A stretch of 64,000 nt of DNA from Demequina sp. NBRC 110056 (GCF_002090155.1 NZ_BBRM01000002.1:806001-870000); one strand, 5' to 3'; positions 38,387-49,151 are shown, counted from the stretch's first letter. Notes: a model not told the origin generated them from the sequence alone. Program-made: numbers and translations.

Positions 38387-41098
38387 CTAGAAGCGGTCCA
38401 TCCGGTAGAGGAAGGCGGCCATCGCGTCGCGGGTGATCGACTCCGACGGACGGAACTCCTTGCCGCCGGGGACGGTCCAGCCAGTCGAGACGCCGGTCTC
38501 GGCGAGCCACGCCATCTCCTTGTAGAACTGCTGGCCGACCTTCACGTCCACGAACGGGGACTTCGAAGGAGCCGTGTAGCCCTTCACGTCAGCGAACCGG
38601 TAGAGGAACGCCGCCATCGCGTTGCGGTCGATGGGCTCGTACGGGCGGTACTCCTTCTTGCTGCCCACGGCCCAGCCGGTGGAGATGCCCTCCGAGGCCA
38701 GCCACGCGATCTCCTTGTAGTACGGCTGGGAGGTGGGGACGTCCGCGAACGGCGACTTCGAGGGCGCCGTGTACGCGGGCGAGCCGGCCCAGCGGTAGAG
38801 GAAGGCCGCCATGGCGTCACGGTTCACGGTGCCGAGCGGGCGGTAGGTGCCGTCCGCGTAGCCCGTGGTGATGCCCTGCGCCGCGAACCACTCGATGTGG
38901 GTGCGGAACTGGCTGGTCGCGATGTCCGAGAACTTCGGGATGCGGACCAGGCCCTGGTAGGCGATGCGCAGCTCCTTGGCCTTGGCGTTCACCTCGCCCT
39001 GCGAGCGGATGTCCGCGTTGACGAGGACGTTCGCGCCCTTGAGCGCCGTGTTGACCTTCGCCACCGACGGCACCGTGTAGTTCGACAGGTTGACGCCCTT
39101 GATGGCCGCGAGGGCCGACTTCAGCGCGGCCGTGTCGGCCGAGCGGTAGACGAGGTCGTCGATCGCATCGAGCACGTCCTTGGTCGCCGCGGCGACCTGG
39201 TCCTGCTGCGTGACATTGGCGTTGAGGAGTGCCTCGCCTGCCGCCACCGCGGCGTCGAGGTTCGCGAGCGAACCCGGCGTGCGCTGCGAACGGTTCACGG
39301 CGTCGGCGGAGGCGATCGCCGCCTTCAGCACGTCGACGTTGGCCGGCAGGTAGTCCAGCGCCTCGATCGCGGCCTTGAGAACCGCAACCGCCGCGTCGAC
39401 CTCGACCTGAGCGTCCGCGGTCGAGCCGAGGACGCCCTTGCCGAGCACGATCGCTGCGTCGAGCAGCTCGAGCGACTCGGGCGTGCGATCGGTGCGGACG
39501 ACAGCCTCAGCCTCCGCGAGCGCCTGCTCGAGGTCCGCGACGTCCGCCGGACCAAACTCGAGAGCGGCGATCGCATCCTCGATGGCGGCCGTCGCAGCGT
39601 CGACCTCGTCCTGCTCGAGCTTGTTCGCACCCTCGACCGCAGCCGCGGCCTCGACGGCCGTGGTCACAGCGGCGAAGGACTCGGCGGTGTAGAGGCCCTC
39701 GTCCAGCGCGTCCGCCTTGGCCAGCGCCGCGTTGAGCTCGGTGAAGTCGGCAGCCGGGCAAGCGTCCGTGGGACGCTCGGCGTTGAGGAGGACGTTGTCG
39801 ATCGGCAGGTTCTCGTACGAGTTGTTGACGAGCCAGCCGTACCGGTTGCCACCGATGACGGTGGGGACGATGTCGGCCGCGTTGCCGCCGAGCGTCCACG
39901 CGGCGACCTCGTCACCGTGCGCGTCGAGCACTGCGAGGTCGACGTACGCGAGGTTGTCCTGCGCGCGTACCGTGTGCTGGAACGTGTACCAGCCGGAGTC
40001 CGTCACCGTGACAGGCGCGGCGCCGAAGCCGCTCAGGTACGGCGACGAGTTCGCGGCGTTGTTGGAAACACCGACCGTCCACGTGCCCGCACCGTCGGCG
40101 CCAGCGTGGAAGATGAAGTCCCGCTTGCCCGAGCCGTCGGTTCCATTGATCGCGTGCGACCAGTCGAACTGACCCGCGGGTGCGGTGGCGTCGAGGTAGA
40201 AGTCAGCCGACGCCGTGTAGCCGCCCTCGGGGAAGACCGACGAGTAGCCCGCGTAACGCGTGAACACGCTGGTGTTGTACTGGACGACCGGCGCCTCGGC
40301 GTAGTAGCAGCCCGCGGCAGCCGGCATAGTCTTGTCGGCACCCGCGATGGCGACGCCGGAAAGGCCCCCATCGGCTCCCGCGGCGTGCGCCGCGTCCTCG
40401 AAGTCGACGACTGAGGTCGGAAGCGCGGGTCCGTGCGGCACCGATGCGGTGTCGAGGAAGCGATACTCAGCACAGCCGGCGGTGAGGGACTTCACCGTGC
40501 CAGTGCCCTCCTGGGTCGATCCGAGCGAGAAGCCGACGCCCAGAACCATCGCCTCGGGGAGATCCTCCACAAGCTCCTCGAGGGTGAAGAGGTGCCAGTT
40601 GCCGTTCTTGTTGTCCTTGGTGCTCCACCAGTTGCCGACGCCGTAGACGCCGGGCTCGTAGACGAGTGTGCCCGCCCAGCTACCGGAGCTGTCCTCGGAG
40701 TAAGCGAGGTTGAGGCTGATGTCGAACTCGTCGTCCTCGCCGACCCGGACGTAGTCGAACGCAGGCTCGCCTGCATCGGCGACGTCGAACCGCTCGATCT
40801 CGTAGTTCATGTAGCCGACCTTGCTGGTCGAGACGATGTCGAGCCCGTCAGGAGTGAAGGCTGTCGCCGAACCGTCTGACAGGGTCCACTGATGAAGCGC
40901 ACTCGTCGTGTTCGTGTCGGACAGGTACACGGTCTCGACCGCGGCGCAGGCGGTCGGCGCGCCGACGTCGGTGGGCGACGCGACGGGCGTACCCGCGGTG
41001 TCGACAGTGACAGTGGCCTGGGCGGCGGTGCCGACCAGGGTCGCGGCGAGTGCCGCGAGGGAGACGCCCGCGACGATGCGGGCACTCTTCTGGTGCAT
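38387..41098 (-). CDS. Secreted surface protein with FIVAR and three SLH domains
   Basis: 903 residues. A signal peptide (1-28, cut after AQA) leads to two beta-rich modules of about 180 and 230 residues: the first with SALHQWTLSDGSA, the second with a VVDFEDA start and an IDNVLLN end, which resemble carbohydrate-binding or lectin-like folds. Four FIVAR-type three-helix repeats (about 455-720) follow, then three S-layer homology domains (about 720-903; repeated AAFLYR and SPFxDV). It should be anchored to a secondary cell-wall polymer and bind glycans outside. The enzyme domain usual for such proteins is absent. A GAGGGA ribosome-binding site precedes the ATG. It has its own terminator, and its upstream region is less GC-rich than most of the window. 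Confidence 0.88.
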   Translation of the reverse strand: MHQKSARIVAGVSLAALAATLVGTAAQATVTVDTAGTPVASPTDVGAPTACAAVETVYLSDTNTTSALHQWTLSDGSATAFTPDGLDIVSTSKVGYMNYEIERFDVADAGEPAFDYVRVGEDDEFDISLNLAYSEDSSGSWAGTLVYEPGVYGVGNWWSTKDNKNGNWHLFTLEELVEDLPEAMVLGVGFSLGSTQEGTGTVKSLTAGCAEYRFLDTASVPHGPALPTSVVDFEDAAHAAGADGGLSGVAIAGADKTMPAAAGCYYAEAPVVQYNTSVFTRYAGYSSVFPEGGYTASADFYLDATAPAGQFDWSHAINGTDGSGKRDFIFHAGADGAGTWTVGVSNNAANSSPYLSGFGAAPVTVTDSGWYTFQHTVRAQDNLAYVDLAVLDAHGDEVAAWTLGGNAADIVPTVIGGNRYGWLVNNSYENLPIDNVLLNAERPTDACPAADFTELNAALAKADALDEGLYTAESFAAVTTAVEAAAAVEGANKLEQDEVDAATAAIEDAIAALEFGPADVADLEQALAEAEAVVRTDRTPESLELLDAAIVLGKGVLGSTADAQVEVDAAVAVLKAAIEALDYLPANVDVLKAAIASADAVNRSQRTPGSLANLDAAVAAGEALLNANVTQQDQVAAATKDVLDAIDDLVYRSADTAALKSALAAIKGVNLSNYTVPSVAKVNTALKGANVLVNADIRSQGEVNAKAKELRIAYQGLVRIPKFSDIATSQFRTHIEWFAAQGITTGYADGTYRPLGTVNRDAMAAFLYRWAGSPAYTAPSKSPFADVPTSQPYYKEIAWLASEGISTGWAVGSKKEYRPYEPIDRNAMAAFLYRFADVKGYTAPSKSPFVDVKVGQQFYKEMAWLAETGVSTGWTVPGGKEFRPSESITRDAMAAFLYRMDRF

Positions 41099-41285
41099 GG
41101 GTTGTTCCCTCAGCAGTCGATGCAGCCGCGCGTATCGTGACGATTTTCACGAGGCCCGACGTGCAATGGCGTGCCTCACGTTAAGCACGCCGTCCGACAT
41201 CGCCGGACGCGCAAACGGGCCGTCGATATCAGATGTGAGAAAACTCACCGTCAGAAACGGACAAACGGGACGTGCGGTGCGTGCA

Positions 41286-41318
41286 CGCGGCCCGCCGGGG
41301 ATCACCCGACGGGCCGCG
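41286..41318 (-). terminator. Terminator hairpin of the membrane-protein gene 41331
   Basis: A 14-bp stem with one mismatch (41286-41299 with 41305-41318, 5-nt loop) lies 12 nt after the stop. The rest of the gap to 41099 holds small hairpins (GGCGTGC/GCACGCC and CGTGA/TCACG) that may be promoter elements of the S-layer-homology gene. Confidence 0.65.
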
Positions 41319-41330
41319 CGGAGGGCGAGG

Positions 41331-42011
41331 CTACGCGCTCGCCCCCGGTCGGGTGGCCCGCTCCAGCGCCACGCCGACGACCGTGAGGAACGCCGTCGCG
41401 GCGAGCGTGCCGGGCCACGTGGCGCTCGACGCCATGAAGGCCACGAACGCTGCGAGCGCGGCGGCGGGAGCCCACCAGCGGGCGCGGCCCGCCCTCCACA
41501 GCGCGACCATCGCGAGCGGCACAGCCAGGAATAGGCCGAGCATGGCCGGCATCTGCAGGAGCGGGAAGGCCCACGCCTGATCGGAGACGACGGTGAAGAC
41601 CTCGTCGATCGCCTCAGGGCCGTAGAGCTGGCCGATGGCGGACTGGATCCAGTCGACCATCAGCATCCCGGGCAACGTGGTGAGCGTGCAGAACGCGAGA
41701 ACCGCGGCGATGTTCGCGATCACGCGGCCGCGGCCGATGATCGTCGACGCAATGAGCAGTGCCGGGGCCACCCACAGGGCGTAGCCCCAGTGGAAGGCGA
41801 AGGACTTGATCTGCAGCGCGGCCATGCCGTCGGTGTAGGCCTCATTGAGTTCGGCACCGGTGGCGCCGGGAGCGGGGTCGGCGAGCGTGGCAACGGTGCA
41901 GAGGATGCCTGCGAGTACGGGCATCGCGATGAGCGTCCAACGACGCAGCTGCACCGCGAGCGGCGCTGGCTCGACCCCGGACGGGGCGAGCGTGGGGACG
42001 GTGGTGGACAT
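41331..42011 (-). CDS. Hypothetical polytopic membrane protein
   Basis: 226 residues with about six membrane helices (about 21-43, 67-90, 95-120, 145-170, 178-205 and 205-225). An extracytoplasmic loop follows the first helix (DPAPGATGAELNEAYTDGM). There is no signature I know. ATG 42011 is preceded by AAAGGA. It lies 118 nt after the response regulator and may be its target, but this is only context. Confidence 0.7.
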   Translation of the reverse strand: MSTTVPTLAPSGVEPAPLAVQLRRWTLIAMPVLAGILCTVATLADPAPGATGAELNEAYTDGMAALQIKSFAFHWGYALWVAPALLIASTIIGRGRVIANIAAVLAFCTLTTLPGMLMVDWIQSAIGQLYGPEAIDEVFTVVSDQAWAFPLLQMPAMLGLFLAVPLAMVALWRAGRARWWAPAAALAAFVAFMASSATWPGTLAATAFLTVVGVALERATRPGASA

Positions 42012-42128
42012 GCGGGTGTTTCCTTTCGAGTGGAGCGGACACCACCACTGTCCAGGCACGACGTCTGAACCGGATCGCCCGGAAGCGCGAACTTCGCCTA
42101 CCTCCTGCGACGGATTCTGATCTCCGCC

Positions 42129-42815
42129 TCAGGACGGAGGGACGGCCTCCCCCGGGGCCACCACTCCGTGTTCGTACGCGTAGATCACGGCCTGCACTCG
42201 ATCCTTCAGACCAAGCTTCGCCAGCAGGTTTGACACATGCGTCTTGACCGTCGCCTCGGTGACGAACAGCTCGCGTGCGATGTCCGCGTTGGATGCGCCG
42301 CGCGCGACGAGCCCGAGCACCTCGAGCTCGCGCGCCGTGAGCAGCGCGAGTTCGCTCCCGGCGACCGGCCTGCGGAGCGCGGCCCGAGTGACGAAGGCGT
42401 CGATCACGCGGGCGGTGATGCGCGGCGCGAGCAGCGCCTCGCCGGCAGCGACCACGCGGATGGCTGCGGCGAGCTCCTCTGCGGGCGCGTCCTTCAGCAT
42501 GAAGCCCGAGGCTCCCGCCTGGAGTGCCGCGAACACGTACTCGTCGAGGTCGAAGGTCGTGAGCACCAGCACGCGTGGTCCGCCTCCGACGGCGGTGATG
42601 CGGCGCGTGGCCTCGATGCCGTCAAGGAGCGGCATGCGGATGTCCATGAGCATCACGTCGGGCCGCTCGCGACGCGCGGCGGCGACCGCTTGCTCCCCGT
42701 CGGCGGCCTCGCCGACAACCTCGATGTCCGGCTCGCTCGACAGCAGCGACCGGAAGCCGGCGCGGACCATCCCCTGGTCATCGGCGACGACCACCCTGAT
42801 TCTGTCGTCGTTCAT
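42129..42815 (-). CDS. NarL/FixJ-type response regulator
   Basis: 228 residues. The receiver domain has DDQ (acidic pair), the phosphoacceptor Asp in [13 protein letters not shown] (about 56) and a Lys in MLKDAP. The LuxR-type helix-turn-helix at the C-terminus is [48 protein letters not shown]. Its ATG overlaps the kinase gene stop by 4 bp. Targets are unknown; the adjacent membrane protein is a candidate. Confidence 0.95.
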   Translation of the reverse strand: MNDDRIRVVVADDQGMVRAGFRSLLSSEPDIEVVGEAADGEQAVAAARRERPDVMLMDIRMPLLDGIEATRRITAVGGGPRVLVLTTFDLDEYVFAALQAGASGFMLKDAPAEELAAAIRVVAAGEALLAPRITARVIDAFVTRAALRRPVAGSELALLTARELEVLGLVARGASNADIARELFVTEATVKTHVSNLLAKLGLKDRVQAVIYAYEHGVVAPGEAVPPS

Positions 42816-43954
42816 GCCGTCCCCTCCCGCGCGAAGGCCGCCGTGACCACCACGCCGCCGCCGGACGCATCGGCGATGTCGAGGTGCCCGCCGTACAGCG
42901 CGATGCGCTCACGCATCCCGACGAGGCCGTGCCCGCCCAGGGTGTCCTCGCTCGGCATGCCGCGGCCGTCGTCCCGCACCTCGAGCACCACCCGGCCGGC
43001 CTCCCACCGGACGGCGACGTCGATGCGGGAGGCGTGGGCGTGCCGGGTCGCGTTGGTGATGGCCTCCTGCGCGACCCGGAACGCGGCGAGGTCCAGGCCG
43101 GGCGTCAGCGGTCGCGGCGTTCCCTCGATCGCGAGGTGCACCGACGTGTGAGGGGTCGACAGCCGCTCGACGAGGCGTGGCAGCTCGTCCAGGCCGGGCG
43201 CGGGCGCGAGGTCTCCGTCGCCGCCGCCCCGCAGCACCCCGAGCAGCCGTCGCATCTCCCCCATCGCCTCACGCGTGACGGTCTCGGCCGCGGAGAGGTC
43301 GCGCGCCTCGTCGGCATGGTCGTCGCCGAGGCGGCGCCGCACCGCCTGCAACTGGATGGTCACGACCGTGAGCGAGTGCGCGACGACGTCATGGAGCTCG
43401 CGGGCGATCCGAGCGCGCTCGTCCGCCACGGCCTCGGCCTCACGCGCGTCCTGCTCTCTCGCAAGCCTGTCTGCCAGCGCGATCGCCTCGGCGGATCGCT
43501 CAGCCCGCACCGCGGTCGCCACACCAACCATCCACGGGCCCGCGAGGAACACGACCGAGGCGGCGAGGTCCGAGAACTCGAACGCCTCGCGCGACACGGC
43601 CGCGCCCACGAACGGAACCACCAGCAGCGCAAGCCCGGCATACCGGCGCGGCGACGGAGACTCGAACCCCACGGTGTACGAGGCGACCACGAGTGCCAGC
43701 ACGGTGGAGAAGCGGCCTTCGGGGTTCGACAACAGGTCCGAGCCGACGAGGATCGCCGCCACCAGGATGGGCGCGCGCCGGCGCCAGGCCAAGGCCGCGA
43801 CACCGACGAGCGCGATGCCGAGGCGCCACGGGCCACGATCGTCCCCCGCGGACAGCGCCTCAGCGACGGTGAGCGCGGCGAAGAGGACGGCGATCGCGAT
43901 GTCGATCGTCGGGGGCCGCCAAGACCCGCCCGCAGGCTGCGCGCGTGCGCTCAC
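42812..43954 (-). CDS. HisKA_3-type sensor histidine kinase
   Basis: 380 residues starting at GTG 43954. Four to five N-terminal membrane helices (to about 160) with little extracellular loop suggest a membrane or intramembrane signal. The phosphoacceptor His is in the [13 protein letters not shown] helix, followed by a HATPase domain with [22 protein letters not shown] lies 6 nt before the GTG, so it may be leaderless. It is the partner of the NarL-type regulator, co-transcribed. Confidence 0.94.
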   Translation of the reverse strand: MSARAQPAGGSWRPPTIDIAIAVLFAALTVAEALSAGDDRGPWRLGIALVGVAALAWRRRAPILVAAILVGSDLLSNPEGRFSTVLALVVASYTVGFESPSPRRYAGLALLVVPFVGAAVSREAFEFSDLAASVVFLAGPWMVGVATAVRAERSAEAIALADRLAREQDAREAEAVADERARIARELHDVVAHSLTVVTIQLQAVRRRLGDDHADEARDLSAAETVTREAMGEMRRLLGVLRGGGDGDLAPAPGLDELPRLVERLSTPHTSVHLAIEGTPRPLTPGLDLAAFRVAQEAITNATRHAHASRIDVAVRWEAGRVVLEVRDDGRGMPSEDTLGGHGLVGMRERIALYGGHLDIADASGGGVVVTAAFAREGTA

Positions 43955-43960
43955 GAGGGA

Positions 43961-43966
43961 AACCTA
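43961..43966 (-). promoter_or_regulatory. Leaderless-type -10 box of the histidine kinase
   Basis: TAGGTT, 6 nt before GTG 43954; same hexamer as the dapA promoter. Confidence 0.5.
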
Positions 43967-44004
43967 GTCCACCCGGCCGCTCGCGCGATAGTGCGAGATC
44001 GCTC

Positions 44005-44928
44005 CTAGAACATCACGGTGGCGAAGGTGCCGACCGTGCGGAATCCGACGGCCTCGTAGGCGCGCAAGGCGGGAGCGTTGAAGTCGTTGACGTAAAGCGA
44101 GACCCTGGGCGCGTGATCGCGGCGCACCGCCTCGACGACGGCCGCGAGCCCAGCACGCGCGAGCCCACGGCCGCGCAACGCTGGGTGCACCCAGACCCCC
44201 TGCAGCTGGGCGACGCCGCCACCGAGAGCGCCGACTTCGGCCTTGAACACGATCTGCCGCCTGCCTTCGGCGACGCCGTACTGGATGTACGCCCGCCCGG
44301 CACGCACCAGGTACCGCAGGCGCTCCTCGTACGCGGTGCGTCCGTGACGCATCGGGTCGTATCCCACCTCGCCGATGAACATGTGCACGCACGCGGGAAG
44401 CAGCGCGTCGTAGTCGTCCTCACGGGCGGCGCGGACCGCCTCGAGGTGCAGCTCGGGCGCGCTCAGCGGCGCCACCCGGCGCACCGCTCCGTCGATGACC
44501 ATCGACGCCTGCCTCGCGCGCACCTCGCGCACGGGACCCCACCACGGCTCCACCCGACCCCACAGGTCGAGGGTCAGGTCCGCCTCCCCGACGATCGCGG
44601 CCGGGCGCGAGAGCCTCCCGACCATCGCCGCGGCGATGTCCGCGCGGGTGTCCTCGTCGGCGTCGGCGTCTCCGGTCGACGGGACCACGGCACACAGGTT
44701 CGCGCTCGCCCAGATGAGGCCAGCGGTCTCACGCCCCCAGCCCGAGCGGCGCCGCACGACCCACATGCCCGCGGGCACCACGCCGGAGGCGAGGGCCGCG
44801 TCCAGGTGCATCGCGGGAACGACCGTGGCGACGGGGTCCTGGGCGCACAGGTCGCGCAGGCCCTCGAGGTCACGACGCTGCGCCGGCGCCAGCGAATGCT
44901 GAGCGCGCCGGAGCAGCGAGTCGGTCAT
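44005..44928 (-). CDS. DUF4081-GNAT acetyltransferase next to ispG
   Basis: 307 residues. An N-terminal DUF4081-like domain ([23 protein letters not shown]) precedes a GNAT domain with [27 protein letters not shown] (acetyl-CoA loop RGRGLA) and [21 protein letters not shown]. The start overlaps the ispG stop by ATGA, so it is translated with ispG. The combination is frequent in actinobacteria; its substrate is unknown. Confidence 0.87.
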   Translation of the reverse strand: MTDSLLRRAQHSLAPAQRRDLEGLRDLCAQDPVATVVPAMHLDAALASGVVPAGMWVVRRRSGWGRETAGLIWASANLCAVVPSTGDADADEDTRADIAAAMVGRLSRPAAIVGEADLTLDLWGRVEPWWGPVREVRARQASMVIDGAVRRVAPLSAPELHLEAVRAAREDDYDALLPACVHMFIGEVGYDPMRHGRTAYEERLRYLVRAGRAYIQYGVAEGRRQIVFKAEVGALGGGVAQLQGVWVHPALRGRGLARAGLAAVVEAVRRDHAPRVSLYVNDFNAPALRAYEAVGFRTVGTFATVMF

Positions 44929-46079
44929 GACGTGGCGACCACCTCTGGCGCCGCGCCCTCGACGGGCTCCATGGTCTCGGCGATGCGCATGGCCTCCTCG
45001 ATGAGGGTCTCCACGATCTGCGACTCGGGGACGGTCTTGATGACCTCGCCCTTGACGAAGATCTGGCCCTTGCCGTTGCCGGAGGCGACGCCGAGATCGG
45101 CCTCGCGGGCCTCCCCGGGTCCGTTGACGACGCAGCCCATGACGGCGACGCGCAGCGGCACCTCCATGCCCTCGAGACCGGCGGTCACCTTCTCCGCGAG
45201 CTCGTAGACGTCGACCTGGGCGCGGCCGCACGACGGGCACGACACGATCTCGAGCTTGCGCTCCTTCAGGTTGAGCGATTGCAGGATCTGGATGCCGACC
45301 TTGACCTCCTCGACGGGAGGGGCGGACAGGGACACGCGGATGGTGTCGCCGATGCCCTGGCTGAGCAGTGCGCCGAAGGCCGTCGCGGACTTGATGGTGC
45401 CCTGGAAGGCGGGGCCGGCCTCGGTGACGCCGAGGTGGAGCGGCCAGTCGCCGCGCTCGGACAGCTGCTTGTAGGCCTCCACCATGACGACGGGGTCATT
45501 GTGCTTGACGGAGATCTTGAAGTCGTGGAAGTCGTGCTCCTCGAACAGGCTCGCCTCCCAGACGGCGGACTCGACGAGCGCCTCCGGCGTGGCCTTGCCG
45601 TACTTCTGCAGCAGGCGGGGGTCGAGCGAGCCCGCGTTGACGCCGATACGCAGGGACGTCCCGTGGTCCTTCGCGGCCTGGGCGATCTCCTTGACCTGGT
45701 CGTCGAACTTCTTGATGTTGCCCGGGTTGACGCGCACCGCGGCGCAGCCGGCCTCGATCGCGGCGAACACGTACTTGGGCTGGAAGTGGATGTCCGCGAT
45801 GACGGGGATCTGCGACTTCTTCGCGATGATCGGCAGCGCGTCGGCGTCGTCCTGCGTGGGGCACGCGACGCGCACGATGTCGCAGCCGGCCGCGGTGAGC
45901 TCGGCGATCTGCTGCAGCGTGCCGTTGATGTCCGTCGTCTTCGTCGTCGTCATCGACTGCACGGAGACCGGCGCGTCACCTCCGACGTACACGTCCCCGA
46001 CCTTGATCTTGCGGGTCTTCCGACGGGGCGCCAGCACGGGCGCCGGCATCGCGGGCATTCCAAGTCCGATGGCAGTCAC
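44925..46079 (-). CDS. ispG: 4-hydroxy-3-methylbut-2-enyl diphosphate synthase (ferredoxin/flavodoxin)
   Basis: 384 residues. It is the sixth step of the MEP isoprenoid pathway, with a 4Fe-4S cluster. Visible: [46 protein letters not shown], and the cluster ligands in SCPSCGR and [13 protein letters not shown] 46079 has GAGGAG about 11 nt upstream. dxr, the second step of the same pathway, is two genes upstream, separated by rseP. Confidence 0.96.
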   Translation of the reverse strand: MTAIGLGMPAMPAPVLAPRRKTRKIKVGDVYVGGDAPVSVQSMTTTKTTDINGTLQQIAELTAAGCDIVRVACPTQDDADALPIIAKKSQIPVIADIHFQPKYVFAAIEAGCAAVRVNPGNIKKFDDQVKEIAQAAKDHGTSLRIGVNAGSLDPRLLQKYGKATPEALVESAVWEASLFEEHDFHDFKISVKHNDPVVMVEAYKQLSERGDWPLHLGVTEAGPAFQGTIKSATAFGALLSQGIGDTIRVSLSAPPVEEVKVGIQILQSLNLKERKLEIVSCPSCGRAQVDVYELAEKVTAGLEGMEVPLRVAVMGCVVNGPGEAREADLGVASGNGKGQIFVKGEVIKTVPESQIVETLIEEAMRIAETMEPVEGAAPEVVATS

Positions 46080-46113
46080 AGTCTCATTATCTCCTCACGC
46101 GTCAGGCATCCGG

Positions 46114-47424
46114 TCACACGAAGTCCACGGGCGCCACGATGTCCGCGTAGATGAGAACGACGCCCATCACCAGCAGAATTCCGAAGACCCCGTACGCGAG
46201 CGGCATCATGCGCGCGACGTCGACCGGCGCGGGGGCGGGGCGCGACCGCAAGCGGGCCCACCCGTTCTTGATGCCCTGCCACAGGGCCGAGGCGACGTGA
46301 CCTCCGTCGAGCGGCACGAGCGGGATCATGTTGAACACGAAGAGCGCGAGGTTGAGGCCGCCCAGCAGCATCAGCATGTCGCCGATCCGCTCGGAGACGC
46401 CGTAGCCCTCGACCTCGGCAGACGAGATCTCGCCGGCGACGCGGCCCACTCCCACGACGCCCATGATCGAGTCGGAGCGCCGCTCCTCCATGCCCAGCGC
46501 CGCCTGCGTCACGTCCCACAGGTGGGCCGGCAGGTGGACGACGACCTCGGTGGTCGCGACCAGGTAGTCCCACGTCTGGACCGCGCCTGCGTACAGCGGC
46601 TGCGGCTCGGCGACCACCTCGGAGTACACGCCCAGGTAGCCCACGGTCTCGAGGACCGGCTCCCCCGCCGCATCGAGCACCGGCTCGCCCTCGTCGTCGT
46701 AGACCACGCGCTCGCGCGCGTCGGGCGTCACGGTGAGGGTCATCGGCTCGCCGTCGCGCACGATCTCGAGCGCCATGGACTCGCCCGGCGCCGCGGCGAT
46801 GATCGCGGTCGCCTGTTCCCAGTCCTCCGCCGCCACGCCGTCGACGGCGACGAGCGTGTCGCCAGCCTCGAGCCCGGCCTCCGCGGCAGGTGACGCGGGG
46901 TCGGCATCGGTGCACTCGACCTGTCCCGCGGCGGGCACGCACGGCACCACGGCGCCGACGGTGAGCGACTGCGTGGGTGCGCCGACGGTGGACAGCACGG
47001 CCGTGAAGATGATGACGGCCAGCACGAGGTTCACGAGCGGGCCGCCCATCATGACGATGACCTTCTTCCACCACGCGAGGTGGTAGAACGCCCGGTGGTC
47101 CTCGCCGTCGGGGATCTCCTCGACGGCGGCGTCACGCGCATCGGCGATGAGGCGGCCTGCCCACCCGCCCACACGGACGGGCTTGACGCGCTCCTCCGGC
47201 GGGATCATGCCCACCAGTCGCACGTAGCCGCCCAGCGGGATCGCCTTCACCCCGTACTCGGTCTCACCCTTGACGCGCGACCACACGCGCGGACCGAAGC
47301 CCACGAAGTACTCGCTGACCCTGACCCCGAACCGCTTGGCCGGGATCATGTGGCCGAGCTCGTGCAGCGCGATCGAGACCAGCAGTCCCACCACGAGCAC
47401 GAGGATCCCCAGCAACGTCGCCAT
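46114..47424 (-). CDS. rseP: Site-2 metalloprotease (RseP type)
   Basis: 436 residues. It is an intramembrane zinc protease: HELGH (in SIALHELGHMIPAKRFGV) gives two His and Glu, and LVPLDGGHVASAL gives the third ligand. The single PDZ domain lies about 170-280. The family releases anti-sigma factors from the membrane; the partner here is not visible. TAGGGT lies 6 nt before ATG 47424. Position between dxr and ispG is standard. Confidence 0.95.
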   Translation of the reverse strand: MATLLGILVLVVGLLVSIALHELGHMIPAKRFGVRVSEYFVGFGPRVWSRVKGETEYGVKAIPLGGYVRLVGMIPPEERVKPVRVGGWAGRLIADARDAAVEEIPDGEDHRAFYHLAWWKKVIVMMGGPLVNLVLAVIIFTAVLSTVGAPTQSLTVGAVVPCVPAAGQVECTDADPASPAAEAGLEAGDTLVAVDGVAAEDWEQATAIIAAAPGESMALEIVRDGEPMTLTVTPDARERVVYDDEGEPVLDAAGEPVLETVGYLGVYSEVVAEPQPLYAGAVQTWDYLVATTEVVVHLPAHLWDVTQAALGMEERRSDSIMGVVGVGRVAGEISSAEVEGYGVSERIGDMLMLLGGLNLALFVFNMIPLVPLDGGHVASALWQGIKNGWARLRSRPAPAPVDVARMMPLAYGVFGILLVMGVVLIYADIVAPVDFV

Positions 47425-47430
47425 CTGCCT

Positions 47431-47436
47431 ACCCTA
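47431..47436 (-). promoter_or_regulatory. Leaderless-type -10 box of rseP
   Basis: TAGGGT, 6 nt before ATG 47424; it could be an internal promoter of the run. Confidence 0.45.
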
Positions 47437-47448
47437 CGTACCCGTTCC

Positions 47449-48600
47449 TCAGCCGATGCGGGCGCGGGCGCGCTCGCGCGCCCACCGCTCCGCCTCGTCG
47501 ACGGCCTCGAGCGACAGCTGCGCCGGGGCCTCGTACTCCTCCACAACGCGCCTGACCGTGTCGACGATCCCGAGGAACGGCAACGATCCGGTCACGAACG
47601 CGGCCACGCACTCCTCGTTGGCGGCGTTGAACACGGCCGGGTGGAGCGCCGATGCGGCGACGGCCTCCCGCGCCACGCGGACCGCGGGGAACGCGTCCTC
47701 GTCGAGCGGCTCGAACGTCCACGTCGCCGCCTGGGTCCAGTCGCACGCGGGCGCGGCATCCGCCACCCGCTCGGGCCACGACAGCCCCAAGGCGATCGGC
47801 AGACGCATGTCGGGAGGCGAGGCCTGGGCCAAGGTGCTGCCGTCCACGAACTCGACCATCGAATGGATCACCGACTGCGCGTGCACGACGACGTCGATGC
47901 GGTCCATCGGGATGTCGAACAGCAGGTGTGCCTCGATCACCTCGAGCGCCTTGTTCACCATCGACGCGGAGTTGATGGTCACGACGGGGCCCATGTCCCA
48001 GGTCGGGTGGTTGAGCGCGTCGGCGGCGGTCACGTCGGCGAGGTCGGCGCGGGAGCGGCCGCGGAACGCGCCACCGGACGCGGTGACGACGAGGCGCCGC
48101 ACCTCGTCCGCCGAGCCGCCGCGCAGCGCCTGCGCGAGCGCAGAGTGCTCGGAGTCGACCGGCACGATCTGCCCGGGGCGTTGGACGGCCGCCTTGACGA
48201 GCGCGCCGCCCGCGACCAGCGACTCCTTGTTCGCGAGCGCGAGCGTCGAGCCCGCCTCGAGCGCCGCGAGGGTGGGCCGCAGGCCCACCGAGCCCGTGAT
48301 GCCGTTGAGGACGACGTCGGCGCCGGTCGAGGCAGCGGCGACGACCGCATCGGCCCCACCCACGACCTCGACGCCCGGCAGGTCGCGCGCGACCTCAGCG
48401 ACCGCATCGGCCCTCGCGACGGCGACGAGCCGCGCACCCGTGGCGCGCGCCTGCTCCACTACGAGCGCGGGGTCGGACCCGCCTGCGGCGAGCGCCGTGA
48501 CCGTGAAGCGGCCCGGGTTGCGGGCGATGACGTCGAGCGCCTGGGTGCCGATCGAGCCGGTCGAGCCCAGCAGCGCGACGGTGCGGGACTCGCCCGTCAC
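47449..48600 (-). CDS. dxr: 1-deoxy-D-xylulose-5-phosphate reductoisomerase
   Basis: 383 residues from GTG 48600, in a GTGA overlap with the preceding gene. The NADPH-binding [18 protein letters not shown] opens it; [29 protein letters not shown]-like [10 protein letters not shown] and [24 protein letters not shown] are family blocks. It commits DXP to the MEP pathway. The upstream open frame is not family-like. Confidence 0.96.
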   Translation of the reverse strand: MTGESRTVALLGSTGSIGTQALDVIARNPGRFTVTALAAGGSDPALVVEQARATGARLVAVARADAVAEVARDLPGVEVVGGADAVVAAASTGADVVLNGITGSVGLRPTLAALEAGSTLALANKESLVAGGALVKAAVQRPGQIVPVDSEHSALAQALRGGSADEVRRLVVTASGGAFRGRSRADLADVTAADALNHPTWDMGPVVTINSASMVNKALEVIEAHLLFDIPMDRIDVVVHAQSVIHSMVEFVDGSTLAQASPPDMRLPIALGLSWPERVADAAPACDWTQAATWTFEPLDEDAFPAVRVAREAVAASALHPAVFNAANEECVAAFVTGSLPFLGIVDTVRRVVEEYEAPAQLSLEAVDEAERWARERARARIG

Positions 48601-49151
48601 GCCGCCCCGAGCAGGATGTCCACCACGCGCGAGAGGTAGGCGTCGACCACCCGCTCCTCGTACGCGCCCCACGAGGCGCGACGCTTGAAGCTCGCGGCGC
48701 GCACCTCGTCCGCCGTCAGGGGCTTGCCCTGGTCGAAGAACGCGGTGAGGCGGTCGAGAAGCTGGTCGACCTCGGCGGCGGAGTAGCCCGAACGCATCGC
48801 GCCCGGCTTGGCGAAGCGCTCCCCCGCGGGACGGCGCAGGCGCGGGTACAGGGCCTGCGCGCGCTCGGCGAGGTGCTGCATCCACGCATCGTTGCCGTGC
48901 TCGGCCACGTAGCGGTCACGGATGCGCGACGAGAAGGCGACCTCGAGGCGGTCGAGCGCCGAGTCCACCGCGGTGGTCGTGTAGCCCCCGCGCTTGAGCC
49001 CGAAGCTCGCGCGGCGCACGTCGAAGGCCTCGAGCGCCTCGGCGCCGCCGGGCTGCTCGTAGAGGTGACGCGCCTTGCCGAAGTACGCGTCGACGTCGTC
49101 GACGCTGTAGCCCAGCTTCGTCGCACCCGAACGCGGGAACAGGTCCGCCAT
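48597..49151 (-). CDS. DivIVA-domain-repeat protein
   Basis: 184 residues. Two copies of a short DivIVA N-terminal-like motif are seen: [29 protein letters not shown] (near the start) and [27 protein letters not shown] (about 110-140), each followed by a conserved VRRASF/VRAASF segment (FGLKRGGY and KRRASWGAY). The coiled-coil typical of full DivIVA/Wag31 is absent. The function is unknown; DivIVA domains bind curved membrane or partners at division sites. It overlaps dxr by 4 bp and rlmN by 1 bp. AAGGAGG lies upstream. Confidence 0.82.
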   Translation of the reverse strand: MADLFPRSGATKLGYSVDDVDAYFGKARHLYEQPGGAEALEAFDVRRASFGLKRGGYTTTAVDSALDRLEVAFSSRIRDRYVAEHGNDAWMQHLAERAQALYPRLRRPAGERFAKPGAMRSGYSAAEVDQLLDRLTAFFDQGKPLTADEVRAASFKRRASWGAYEERVVDAYLSRVVDILLGAA

